Source: HXMU1420-13 sp034669965 (GTDB taxonomy: Bacteria; Bacteroidota; Rhodothermia; Balneolales; Balneolaceae). From it: a stretch of 64,000 nt of DNA. Positions 17,743-25,322 of this stretch are shown here, piece by piece. Within the stretch, counting starts at the first letter, position 1. Each line of letters begins with the position of its first letter. Position numbers and translations under genes: made by a program. The notes beneath the pieces are model-generated. The model had not been told where the DNA came from, ran no database searches, and was given only the letters and a program-made list of their open reading frames with translations. The DNA is taken from the NCBI GenBank assembly GCA_034669965.1, contig JAXMOK010000005.1, positions 1 through 64,000 of the forward strand, read 5' to 3'.

Positions 17743-18240
17743 TTAATTCTCACGAATGAACATTGCACTCATTGCAGGTTGTAGTTGATCGAGCACTCGA
17801 TTGTACATGGTCCATCGATATTGATCTTCTCCAATAAACTCAAGCGATTCTATAATGCTTATCCCTTCTGCCGAACCACCATAACCAACAATGTTATTGT
17901 TCATTCTTCGCGAATTTGTGAATTCTGTCGAGTAATCGAAGAAGTCGATATGTTGATTCAACAAATTGCCATAGCCTTTGATCGTTTTCATTCCAGGATG
18001 CCAAAACCAAGTGATTTCACCATTAAAAGTTGTATCTGCATTATTGATTATATATAACTTAGAGTGAACTGACTTTTTACCAATTCCCCATTCAAAAGTT
18101 TGCAAAGTAGTAGGTGTTCTCCATTCTCCACCAACTAAAAATTCAAAATGTTGTAGGGGATTTGTTGTTTTTGGCTCGCTTTGCTGAGCGTGAACTTGAG
18201 TCCCAAAAAAGAAAAGGAATAATAAAACTGATGAACGCAT
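17743..18240 (-). CDS. Secreted hypothetical protein, DUF1579-like pattern
   Basis: The 165-residue protein begins with a signal peptide (MRSSVLLFLFFFGTQVHAQQ). The mature part starts LQHFEFLVGGEWRT and continues in alternating beta strands (QTFEWGIGKKSVHSKLYI, GEITWFWHPGMKTIKGYG, EGISIIESLEFIGEDQYRWTMYN). An opening Leu-x-Phe-Leu-x-Gly-x-Trp followed by a beta barrel is typical of lipocalin-like DUF1579 relatives, so this is a likely small periplasmic beta-barrel binding protein. Function is unknown. It follows the GH2 gene by 10 bp on the same strand and is probably cotranscribed with it. Confidence 0.72.
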   Translation of the reverse strand: MRSSVLLFLFFFGTQVHAQQSEPKTTNPLQHFEFLVGGEWRTPTTLQTFEWGIGKKSVHSKLYIINNADTTFNGEITWFWHPGMKTIKGYGNLLNQHIDFFDYSTEFTNSRRMNNNIVGYGGSAEGISIIESLEFIGEDQYRWTMYNRVLDQLQPAMSAMFIREN

Positions 18241-18250
18241 ATGTTAGATT

Positions 18251-20065
18251 TTATTGGGTAGCTTTCTGATTATAAAATGCTTGTAATATATAATAGGCCA
18301 TTTTCTTTTCACCATTTTCTCCGATAAGTCCTTTTCTATTCCAGCCGTCTTGAATTACCGATAATTGCCTACGTGGCGACCTGAAATCAACCAAAATCCA
18401 TGGTGACATCCCCCGTAAATTTTCTATTTGTGTGAGTGCATCGATGGTTTTTGTGTATAGATCTGCTTGATACTCTTCGCTGAAACGGGTAAGTGAATCG
18501 GCATGAAAACCTGCTTTTGCTCCCGCACCGAATTCTGAGATAAACACCGGTTTATCATAAGGGACATTCCATTTCGAACGAGTCAATCGCTCGGGCAGAC
18601 CAACGTACCAACCGATGTATTCATTAAAACTCACGATGTCTACATATTCGGCTAGTTTATCTTCAACGATGTATTCAGTAGGGGAATCACCGGAATGCAC
18701 CTCCATTGCTGCGCTTAAAAGTCGTGTAGGATCTGCTTCTCTTGCAACTTCCGACAATCGATACAGAAATTCATTTCGGGCATCGCTAACCGGCGTTTCG
18801 TTTGCCAGCGACCAAATGATGGTAGCCGCACTATTCTTACTTCGATGAATTAACGCCTCCAACTGTTTTTCGGCATTTGCATAGGTTTCAGGGTTCTCCC
18901 AATGGATGGTCCAATACACCGGAACTTCTTCCCAAACCATTAATCCCATTTCGTTAGCAAGTCGGATCATGTGTTCGTTATGGGGATAATGCGCCAATCG
19001 CACAAAATTACAGCCTAACTTTTTAGCCCAGCCTAATAGTAATTCAGCATCACCTTGTGATCTTGCTCGCCCAACTCGATACGGATTTTCTTCATGGATC
19101 GAAATCCCTCTCAGAAAGACAGACTCACCGTTTAGAAGTATATCCGCTCCATCCGTCTTGATGGTTCTGAAACCTATTCGATCGTTAATGGTTTCGAATG
19201 GAGTTTTAATTCGAACTTCATACAGTTTCGGATTATCCGGGCTCCAGTATTCCAGATTATTAACCTCGATCGAGATTTCGCTTCGTCCATCTATCAATTG
19301 AATGTTTTTGGTAAGTCCAATTTCAGGTATACTGATTTCGACGTCAAAGTTGGCATTCGAATGATTAGCCGCTATATAGCCTTTAATTATCTCTGGATTA
19401 TCTGGATCTAACTGAATGAAATAATCTTCTACAAACTTATTAGGTGTTTCAATAAGCGTTACATCACGCGTGATTCCTCCATAATTGTACCAATCGGTAT
19501 TAACGGTAGGTACACCTTCGGGTTTGCGGTTATTGTTCACATACACAACCACCGAATTTTCATCTTCGAGTAAGTCGGTTATTTCGAATTGAAAGGGGGT
19601 GAAACCACCGGTATGTTCGCCTAGCTTTTTACCATTCAAGAATATTTTCGAGTAATAATTAATGGCTCCAAAATGCAGGAACACCCGATTTGATGCCTCT
19701 GATTTTTTGTACTCAAATTTTTTGCGATACCAGATCGTGCCTTCGTACCACTCAAGGTTATCGAATTGGTGATTCCAATCACCCGGAACCGAAATGGTTG
19801 GCGATGTATCCCAATCGTATTCTAATAATTCAGTCTTGTCGTCGGGTTTGGCATCAGAAAAGAATGCCGCTTTCGGCGGATTCTCCATCTCATCGAAAGG
19901 TTGTAAGCGGTAGTTATACAATCCGTTTTCGTAAGGATCTACCAAGTACTTCCATTGCCCATTTAGCGTAGTTGTTTGCCGGTTTTCAACATTGATAATT
20001 TGTTGAGTTTGGGCTGAAACCGAAACCTGAGAAATAACAATAAATAGTAAAAGTATCTTTTTCAT
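18251..20065 (-). CDS. Secreted glycoside hydrolase family 2, beta-glucuronidase-like
   Basis: The 604-residue protein has a signal peptide (residues 1-19) and the GH2 architecture: jelly-roll sugar-binding domain about 30-210, immunoglobulin-like domain about 212-305, and TIM barrel from about 308. The acid/base is Glu423 (SLANETP) and the nucleophile Glu511 (FISEFGAGA). NEYIGWY at 481-487 resembles the NRYYGWY of beta-glucuronidases. It lacks the C-terminal domains of large LacZ enzymes. It probably cleaves exo-linked glucuronides or galactosides of algal or plant polysaccharide in the periplasm; substrate choice is inference. Confidence 0.92.
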   Translation of the reverse strand: MKKILLLFIVISQVSVSAQTQQIINVENRQTTTLNGQWKYLVDPYENGLYNYRLQPFDEMENPPKAAFFSDAKPDDKTELLEYDWDTSPTISVPGDWNHQFDNLEWYEGTIWYRKKFEYKKSEASNRVFLHFGAINYYSKIFLNGKKLGEHTGGFTPFQFEITDLLEDENSVVVYVNNNRKPEGVPTVNTDWYNYGGITRDVTLIETPNKFVEDYFIQLDPDNPEIIKGYIAANHSNANFDVEISIPEIGLTKNIQLIDGRSEISIEVNNLEYWSPDNPKLYEVRIKTPFETINDRIGFRTIKTDGADILLNGESVFLRGISIHEENPYRVGRARSQGDAELLLGWAKKLGCNFVRLAHYPHNEHMIRLANEMGLMVWEEVPVYWTIHWENPETYANAEKQLEALIHRSKNSAATIIWSLANETPVSDARNEFLYRLSEVAREADPTRLLSAAMEVHSGDSPTEYIVEDKLAEYVDIVSFNEYIGWYVGLPERLTRSKWNVPYDKPVFISEFGAGAKAGFHADSLTRFSEEYQADLYTKTIDALTQIENLRGMSPWILVDFRSPRRQLSVIQDGWNRKGLIGENGEKKMAYYILQAFYNQKATQ

Positions 20066-20074
20066 GCGATTAAA

Positions 20075-20581
20075 TTAATGCCAGTTTTGAAATTTTAGCC
20101 AGATTTGTGTGAGCTTTTTACTTCCTATTATCAGTAAGATGGAAACAAAAACTTTTATTGCTGAAATAATTGCTTGAACTATAATTACCTCAAGTTGATC
20201 AGGGTTCAGAAGCGCGCTTGTTTCCTTCATATAGAAAAAGCTGTGTATTCTGCCAATTAAATAGAAACTTTCTGACATAAAAATGAAGACCCCAATACCT
20301 GCTAATAAAACATTTGCAGTGGCATGATAATTTAACTTTAGTTCAGAATTGTCCTCATTAATGTGCCCTTTGAGTAATAATTTAGATATAGAATTTGCCC
20401 CCTTATAGAGTAATAGAGAAAAAATTAGGGGAATAGTTAGATTAATCAATGCTCTAATGATTTCAATCGGGTAATCAAATTCAATGATATAGGCAATATC
20501 CGGCAATCGTTGAATAAATATGAATAAAAAGTATAGGGCAAATAAACGAACAAGTAGAAATGCTAGACTTCGAATATTCAA
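20075..20581 (-). CDS. Hypothetical four-helix membrane protein
   Basis: This 168-residue protein has hydrophobic segments at about residues 5-30, 42-64, 88-112 and 132-155. No motif or family is recognised. Its start overlaps the stop of purE by 4 bp, so it is translationally coupled to purKE, but nothing suggests a role in purine synthesis. The region between helices 2 and 3 (LLKGHINEDNSELKL) is a short cytoplasmic loop. Confidence 0.72.
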   Translation of the reverse strand: MNIRSLAFLLVRLFALYFLFIFIQRLPDIAYIIEFDYPIEIIRALINLTIPLIFSLLLYKGANSISKLLLKGHINEDNSELKLNYHATANVLLAGIGVFIFMSESFYLIGRIHSFFYMKETSALLNPDQLEVIIVQAIISAIKVFVSILLIIGSKKLTQIWLKFQNWH

Positions 20582-21063
20582 ACCAAATTCTCCGTCTTCT
20601 TTCTGGATGCCACTGCCATTTCTTCGTGGTAAGTGGCTAAACTTTCAGCCAAATTTTTATCAGTAGTACTCAAAATTCTAGCAGCAAGTAAACCAGCGTT
20701 TTGAGCTTTTCCAATAGCTACAGTTGCAACCGGAATTCCGTTAGGCATCTGCACGATCGAGTACAAACTATCTACCCCACCTAAAGCTGAAGTTTGAATC
20801 GGAACACCAATAACCGGAAGGGTAGTGTGGCTGGCTAGCATGCCCGGTAAATGTGCTGCGCCACCTGCTCCTGCAATAATGATTTGAATTCCACGTCCAC
20901 GGGCTTCTTTTCCGTAATCGGCCATGTCGTCCGGGGTTCTATGGGCCGAAACCACTCTTTTCTCGAATGGAATGTTAAAATGGGACAGAATTTCGGTGGC
21001 TTGCTTCATGGTTGGCCAGTCGCTATCGCTGCCCATTACTACGCCTACAATCGGGGTGCTCAT
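20578..21063 (-). CDS. purE: N5-carboxyaminoimidazole ribonucleotide mutase
   Basis: PurE rearranges N5-CAIR to CAIR in purine synthesis. The 161-residue class I protein has GVVMGSDSDWPTM near the N-terminus, the SAHRTPD motif at about 40-46 and AGAGGAAHLPGMLA at about 65-78. It lies 62 bp downstream of purK on the same strand, and the two act in sequence. Confidence 0.97.
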   Translation of the reverse strand: MSTPIVGVVMGSDSDWPTMKQATEILSHFNIPFEKRVVSAHRTPDDMADYGKEARGRGIQIIIAGAGGAAHLPGMLASHTTLPVIGVPIQTSALGGVDSLYSIVQMPNGIPVATVAIGKAQNAGLLAARILSTTDKNLAESLATYHEEMAVASRKKTENLV

Positions 21064-21125
21064 AGTTGCTTATTTTGATGTCTTGAGTTCAAGTTCTTGT
21101 GCCAATATCTCAAATTTAAGTGAGA

Positions 21126-22283
21126 TTAAATTTCAAAAGATATGGTGATTTCTCGTGCTTTTTGATGAGTTTGATCTAAATCATCGCCTAATAAAGTGAA
21201 ATGCGCCATTTTGCGCCCGATTTTACTTTGCACTTTGCCATAAACGTGTAAATGCCCATCTTCGGTAGCCAATGCTTCTGAAATATGATCGGCTTCGGCC
21301 GGTCGATTGTGAGTACCAAGTAAGTTGATCATGGCTGCTGCAGGTTTGGTCATTTTTGAAGATGCCAAAGGAAGTCCAAGCACAGCCCGAACATGATTTT
21401 CGAATTGCGAACCTACGCATCCCTCAATCGTATAATGACCGGAATTATGAGGGCGAGGAGCGGATTCATTCAGCAACACTTCTCCATCCGTTGTGAGGAA
21501 AAACTCAAAAGCGTAAATACCCTTACCATCAATAGCTTCGGTAGCTTTAACCGCTAGTTCTTGTGCTTTTTGTTGGATGGATTCTTCGACCGGCGCAGGA
21601 GATAGCACTGCTACACAAATGTGATTTTCTTGAACCGTTTCGCAACAGGGATAAACCATCGTTCCGGTTTCATTTCTCGCAACCTGAACGGCCAGTTCAT
21701 GGGTGAAGTCAACAAACGCTTCGGCTAGAATATCATGACCTTCATGTCCACCCAGTTTTTCAAATGCTTTAGCTGCTTCGGTGAGATTGGCTACTGCCTC
21801 GTTTCCGTATCCATCATAACCGCCTTTGCTAGATTTTAACAGAAATGGCCAGCCGTATTGTTTGCCAAAATCGGTGATATCGACACTATCCTTAACTAAT
21901 TTATAAGGTGTGACCGGAATACCGGCATTTTCAAACGTTTGTTTTTCAATGAGTTTGTTTTCAATCAACGCAAAACTATCCGGACTCGGGAATATTGGTG
22001 TGCCACTTTGCTCTTGCACTTTCCGAAGGATATCCGAATTGATGAATTCATTTTCGAGGGTAACAACATCGCAGGTTTTTGCAAATTCGACCATGGCATC
22101 CACATCGTCGAAGGACCCATTAAAAGAAAATGGCGTCATAAATTGAACCGGTTCATTTTCTGATCGATCAGAGTAAACGGCAACCTGAATCCCAAACCGG
22201 AAAGCCTGAAGTGCGCTCATTCGAGCTAGTTGTCCGGCGCCAAAAAATCCGAGTTTAGTTGATGCTTTTATTGAAGTTGTCAA
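21126..22283 (-). CDS. purK: 5-(Carboxyamino)imidazole ribonucleotide synthase
   Basis: PurK uses ATP and bicarbonate to carboxylate AIR, giving the substrate for PurE. The 385-residue ATP-grasp protein has the N-terminal GFFGAGQLARMSALQAFRFG, the ATP-grasp segment FLLKSSKGGYDGYGNEAV and the metal-binding NESAPRPHNSGHYTIE. It is the first gene of a purK-purE-membrane protein operon. Confidence 0.97.
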   Translation of the reverse strand: MTTSIKASTKLGFFGAGQLARMSALQAFRFGIQVAVYSDRSENEPVQFMTPFSFNGSFDDVDAMVEFAKTCDVVTLENEFINSDILRKVQEQSGTPIFPSPDSFALIENKLIEKQTFENAGIPVTPYKLVKDSVDITDFGKQYGWPFLLKSSKGGYDGYGNEAVANLTEAAKAFEKLGGHEGHDILAEAFVDFTHELAVQVARNETGTMVYPCCETVQENHICVAVLSPAPVEESIQQKAQELAVKATEAIDGKGIYAFEFFLTTDGEVLLNESAPRPHNSGHYTIEGCVGSQFENHVRAVLGLPLASSKMTKPAAAMINLLGTHNRPAEADHISEALATEDGHLHVYGKVQSKIGRKMAHFTLLGDDLDQTHQKAREITISFEI

Positions 22284-22331
22284 TGGATTAGAATTCGTTT
22301 TTATTATGGAGGTAAGATAGAATGAAGAAAG

Positions 22332-22353
22332 TAGAAATTAGAATGTAGAATTT
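22332..22353. repeat. Left arm of inverted repeat around the four-helix-bundle gene
   Basis: This 22-base arm (TAGAAATTAGAATGTAGAAT and two more T) matches the reverse complement of 22733-22754 at 18 of 22 positions. It lies about 20 bp before the ATG at 22372. Confidence 0.6.
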
Positions 22354-22371
22354 CAGAAATAAGGAGACAAA

Positions 22372-22734
22372 ATGAATAGAATTCCAGCTTCAAGTTTTAC
22401 CGATTTAATAGTGTGGCAAAAAGCTCATCAATTTGTTCTAAATGTGTATAAAATGAGTGAGACTTTTCCAAAGTCAGAAATGTATGGATTAACATCTCAA
22501 CTTAGGCGAGCTTCGGTATCTATCGCAGCAAATATTGCCGAAGGGTTCAAGAAAAGAGGAGTTAAAGACAAAGCTAGATTTATGAATATTTCGCAAGGTA
22601 GTTTAGAAGAATGCCAATACTACTTAATACTCGTGCAAGATTTAGGATTTGCTGAAACAGATGCTCTGAAAGAGGATTTAACCGAAGTTAGTAAAATGCT
22701 TCGAGCCTACAGAACGAAGATTCTAAGCAGCTAA
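22372..22734 (+). CDS. Four helix bundle protein (23S rRNA intervening-sequence protein family)
   Basis: The 120-residue protein matches the family fully: SFTDLIVWQKAHQFVLNVYK, LTSQLRRASVSIAANIAEGF, then FMNISQGSLEECQYYLIL and a closing helix ending LRAYRTKI. The family was first seen inside 23S rRNA intervening sequences but is mostly found as stand-alone genes of unknown role; the fold is a pentamer-forming helical bundle. A good ribosome site (AAGGAG, 22361-22366) precedes the ATG. An imperfect 22-bp inverted repeat brackets the gene, echoing the arrangement of intervening sequences. It sits between purK and prfA. Confidence 0.95.
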   Translation: MNRIPASSFTDLIVWQKAHQFVLNVYKMSETFPKSEMYGLTSQLRRASVSIAANIAEGFKKRGVKDKARFMNISQGSLEECQYYLILVQDLGFAETDALKEDLTEVSKMLRAYRTKILSS

Positions 22735-22754
22735 ATTCTAAATCCTATATTCTA
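22733..22754. repeat. Right arm of inverted repeat around the four-helix-bundle gene
   Basis: The arm overlaps the last bases of the stop codon. Its reverse complement matches the left arm at 22332-22353 at 18 of 22 positions. Confidence 0.6.
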
Positions 22755-22812
22755 TTAATAGTATGATTCATTAACTTCATATCTAAAAACAGACTAGCCC
22801 CAGTTCACAAGA

Positions 22813-23889
22813 ATGGATATCGAAAACAAGCTCAAGCAAATTAAGTCACGTTTTGAAGAAATAAATGCCGCAATGAGCGATCCCGGTGTATTTGATGATC
22901 CGGATAAATATACTGCACTTACAAAAGAACGAAGTGAGCTCGAAGATCTGGTGAAGGACTATGATACTTGGATGGACTTGAAACACAGACAAGAGGGAAA
23001 TAAAGAACTCATCGAAATGGATGAAGATGCCGAGATTACCGAGATGGCAAAGTCTGAGAATTTTGAAATCAAAGACGAACTAGCCAAGTTAGAGGAGGAC
23101 ATCAAAATTAAGCTGGTTCCCAAAGATCCGGAAGATTCCAAAAATGCGATTATCGAGATAAGAGCAGGCACAGGTGGTGATGAAGCAGCAATTTTTGCAG
23201 GCGATTTGTTCGATATGTATCGCCGTTACGCCGACGACCAAGGTTGGAAGTTAAGTTTGATGCGTTTAAACGAATCCGAAAAAGGTGGGTATAAGGAAAT
23301 TGCATTCAGCCTTGAAGGAAGTGAGATTTTTGGAAAGATGAAGTTCGAATCCGGGGTACACCGGGTGCAACGTGTTCCAGCAACCGAAAGTCAGGGAAGA
23401 GTACATACATCGGCGGCAACGGTGGCAGTGCTTCCGGAAGTGGAAGAAGTAGATATAAGCATTAATACCGCTGATCTACGCATCGACACATTTAGAGCAA
23501 GTGGGGCGGGTGGGCAGCACGTAAACAAAACCGATTCTGCCATTCGGATTACGCACGAACCAACAGGAATTGTGGTGGAATGTCAGGAAGAACGATCGCA
23601 GCATCAAAACAAAGAGCGAGCGATGACCATGCTCCGATCTAAGATGTACGATATCGAACTTGAAAAGAAGCAAAAGGCGAGAGCAGCCGAACGGAAAAGT
23701 CAGGTTTCAACTGGAGATCGATCAGCCAAAATTCGGACCTATAATTATCCACAAGGTAGATGTACTGATCACCGAATTAATCTAACACTGTATAATTTGG
23801 ATAATATTATGAAAGGGGATATTGGGGAAGTGATTGATGCCTTAAGAGTGCAAGAAAATTTAGAGCGTATTCAGGAAATGGCGGATTAA
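22813..23889 (+). CDS. prfA: Peptide chain release factor 1
   Basis: RF1 reads UAA and UAG and triggers peptide release. The 358-residue protein has the recognition tripeptide PAT (VQRVPATESQGRVHTSA) that separates RF1 from RF2, and the catalytic GGQ in SGAGGQHVNKTDSAIR. The following RTYNYPQGRCTDHRINL is also typical. Its expected partner prmC is not adjacent. Confidence 0.98.
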   Translation: MDIENKLKQIKSRFEEINAAMSDPGVFDDPDKYTALTKERSELEDLVKDYDTWMDLKHRQEGNKELIEMDEDAEITEMAKSENFEIKDELAKLEEDIKIKLVPKDPEDSKNAIIEIRAGTGGDEAAIFAGDLFDMYRRYADDQGWKLSLMRLNESEKGGYKEIAFSLEGSEIFGKMKFESGVHRVQRVPATESQGRVHTSAATVAVLPEVEEVDISINTADLRIDTFRASGAGGQHVNKTDSAIRITHEPTGIVVECQEERSQHQNKERAMTMLRSKMYDIELEKKQKARAAERKSQVSTGDRSAKIRTYNYPQGRCTDHRINLTLYNLDNIMKGDIGEVIDALRVQENLERIQEMAD

Positions 23890-23939
23890 TTTATTATTAT
23901 CGCTTGCTTATAAATCTATAATAAATATATACGGTAATT

Positions 23940-24491
23940 ATGTTTCGGGTTCTATTTTTAAGTCTATTTTTCATTTCTTGCATGCCTGCTAAAGCAACAA
24001 CGAAAGTTGAATCTAATAAAGTAGAAGGCTATGATTTCAAATCTCAGAAAATATTTATTGTTGCTTACGATTCTGAAGGCAGTGAGTCGATAATGAGAGG
24101 TATTTCAAAAAGGATATCTGAAGTGTTTACTTATTATCGAATCGAAAATGAATTGCATAACGAAACGGTAAATGATCTGGATTTTGAGCCTTACTTCCCT
24201 AGAGAAAAAGTTAATGATTACAAACCGGATACTATACTAATTCTTGCTTTTGATAATGGGCAATTTCTAAATGGTGGCCTTATGGAATTTGAAATGAATA
24301 GTTCGTTACTCGATCCCATTGAAGGACGAATGATTTGGAAATCGGAATTAAAATCAGAAAAAACAAGTGGAGAAGGAGGGATTGATAATCCAGATGCAAT
24401 AAATAATATGGCTACTGAATTTATTCAGAAAATGTGGGACGACGGTTTATTAGATATTGATGAAAGACCAGGGTTATTATTTATTAACTAA
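23940..24491 (+). CDS. Hypothetical exported protein, putative lipoprotein
   Basis: The 183-residue protein starts with a short hydrophobic signal and FFISC at residues 10-14, a loose lipobox with Cys14. The mature part alternates strands and helices (KIFIVAYDSEGSESIMRGIS, TILILAFDNGQFLNGGLMEF, GRMIWKSELKSE). The pattern resembles small periplasmic proteins with a Rossmann-like core, but I recognise no family. It stands 50 bp after prfA. Confidence 0.6.
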   Translation: MFRVLFLSLFFISCMPAKATTKVESNKVEGYDFKSQKIFIVAYDSEGSESIMRGISKRISEVFTYYRIENELHNETVNDLDFEPYFPREKVNDYKPDTILILAFDNGQFLNGGLMEFEMNSSLLDPIEGRMIWKSELKSEKTSGEGGIDNPDAINNMATEFIQKMWDDGLLDIDERPGLLFIN

Positions 24492-24512
24492 TTGAGTTAC
24501 TTAAATTGTGAT

Positions 24513-24920
24513 TTAAGATTGGATAAACTCAACCGGACTGACCACAGGAATACTCGAGAGCTCGTAATCTCTTTTATTACGAGTAATGATCAAATCGACG
24601 GAATTTTCTTTGCAAGCAAAGTATTGGTAGGCGTCTTCGATATCGGTAAAATCTGATTGAAGCGCGTTTTGGATCGACTGCTTACTTACATGAATTATAT
24701 CTATGCCTGAAAGTAGTAAAGTAAGTATGGTGCTTGCCTCTGCTTTATTAACCGATTTGGAAAGCATGTAAGTAATATTGGCAATACAAATAGAGGTTGT
24801 TACTAACTGATACGCTGATTTCTTCTTTGATAAATCTAAAACAAGGCTTGAATAGACATTAAAGGGTTCTCTTTGTAGCAAAGAGTCTAAGATCACATCC
24901 GAGTCTATGAACAGTATCAT
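24513..24920 (-). CDS. PIN-domain ribonuclease toxin
   Basis: The 135-residue protein is a PIN domain: first acidic residue in FIDSDVILDSLLQREPF, a central Glu in NKAEAS, and the acidic cluster SDFTDIEDAYQYF before LIITRNKRDY. PIN toxins cleave RNA. The start overlaps the last base of the DUF6364 antitoxin gene, so the pair forms a toxin-antitoxin operon. It is one of two PIN modules in the window. Confidence 0.9.
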   Translation of the reverse strand: MILFIDSDVILDSLLQREPFNVYSSLVLDLSKKKSAYQLVTTSICIANITYMLSKSVNKAEASTILTLLLSGIDIIHVSKQSIQNALQSDFTDIEDAYQYFACKENSVDLIITRNKRDYELSSIPVVSPVEFIQS

Positions 24921-25201
24921 CAGCTATTTTTTTTCATCAGGTAATTGTACCGTTCGTCCTCAATCTCTTTATTTGGATCTATTACCCCAATTATTTGTTG
25001 AATTTCCGGTGATAGTTTAGACTTGATTAATTCATATTCTGACGATGGTTCACGTGTTGCTGAATCAAATTCTTTGATTTCTGAAATTCGATCCAAATAC
25101 TGCTCTACAATTTTAGAAATGGACGTATTGTTAGCTTTAGCGTATTCTTTTGCCTTTTCTTTTACTTCTTGATTGATGCTTAGCGTGAGTTTTGAATTCA
25201 T
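24920..25201 (-). CDS. DUF6364 family antitoxin
   Basis: The 93-residue protein opens with a ribbon-helix-helix-like segment: KLTLSINQEVKEKAKEYAKA followed by NNTSISKIVEQYL. A charged C-terminal tail follows that should wrap the toxin. Such proteins bind their own promoter. A 9-bp direct repeat spaced by 22 bp overlaps the start codon and fits an operator. The gene lies just upstream of, and overlapping, the PIN toxin. Confidence 0.87.
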   Translation of the reverse strand: MNSKLTLSINQEVKEKAKEYAKANNTSISKIVEQYLDRISEIKEFDSATREPSSEYELIKSKLSPEIQQIIGVIDPNKEIEDERYNYLMKKNS

Positions 25202-25231
25202 ACGTATAAAATTGATTATTCGTACGTATAA
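25201..25231 (-). promoter_or_regulatory. Probable autoregulatory operator of the DUF6364/PIN module
   Basis: TACGTATAA occurs at 25201-25209 and again at 25223-25231, with starts 22 bp apart, about two helical turns. The first copy overlaps the antitoxin start codon. This spacing and position fit binding by a ribbon-helix-helix antitoxin. Confidence 0.5.
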
Positions 25232-25247
25232 TGTAATTCATGTCTAT

Positions 25248-25284
25248 AAAAAAACAAAGCCCACCATAATTAAACAGTGGGCTT
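25248..25284 (-). terminator. Rho-independent terminator of pckA
   Basis: On the minus strand AAGCCCAC and GTGGGCTT make an 8-bp stem with a 12-base loop, followed after TG by seven T residues. It separates pckA from the toxin-antitoxin operon. Confidence 0.88.
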
Positions 25285-25322
25285 ATCTCATTACTTTAAA
25301 AAGTAATTATTTCTTTAGCCGA

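Noticed and set aside
22332..22754. Insertion sequence around the four-helix-bundle gene
   Set aside because: No transposase and no target-site duplication is visible; only the inverted arms are reported.
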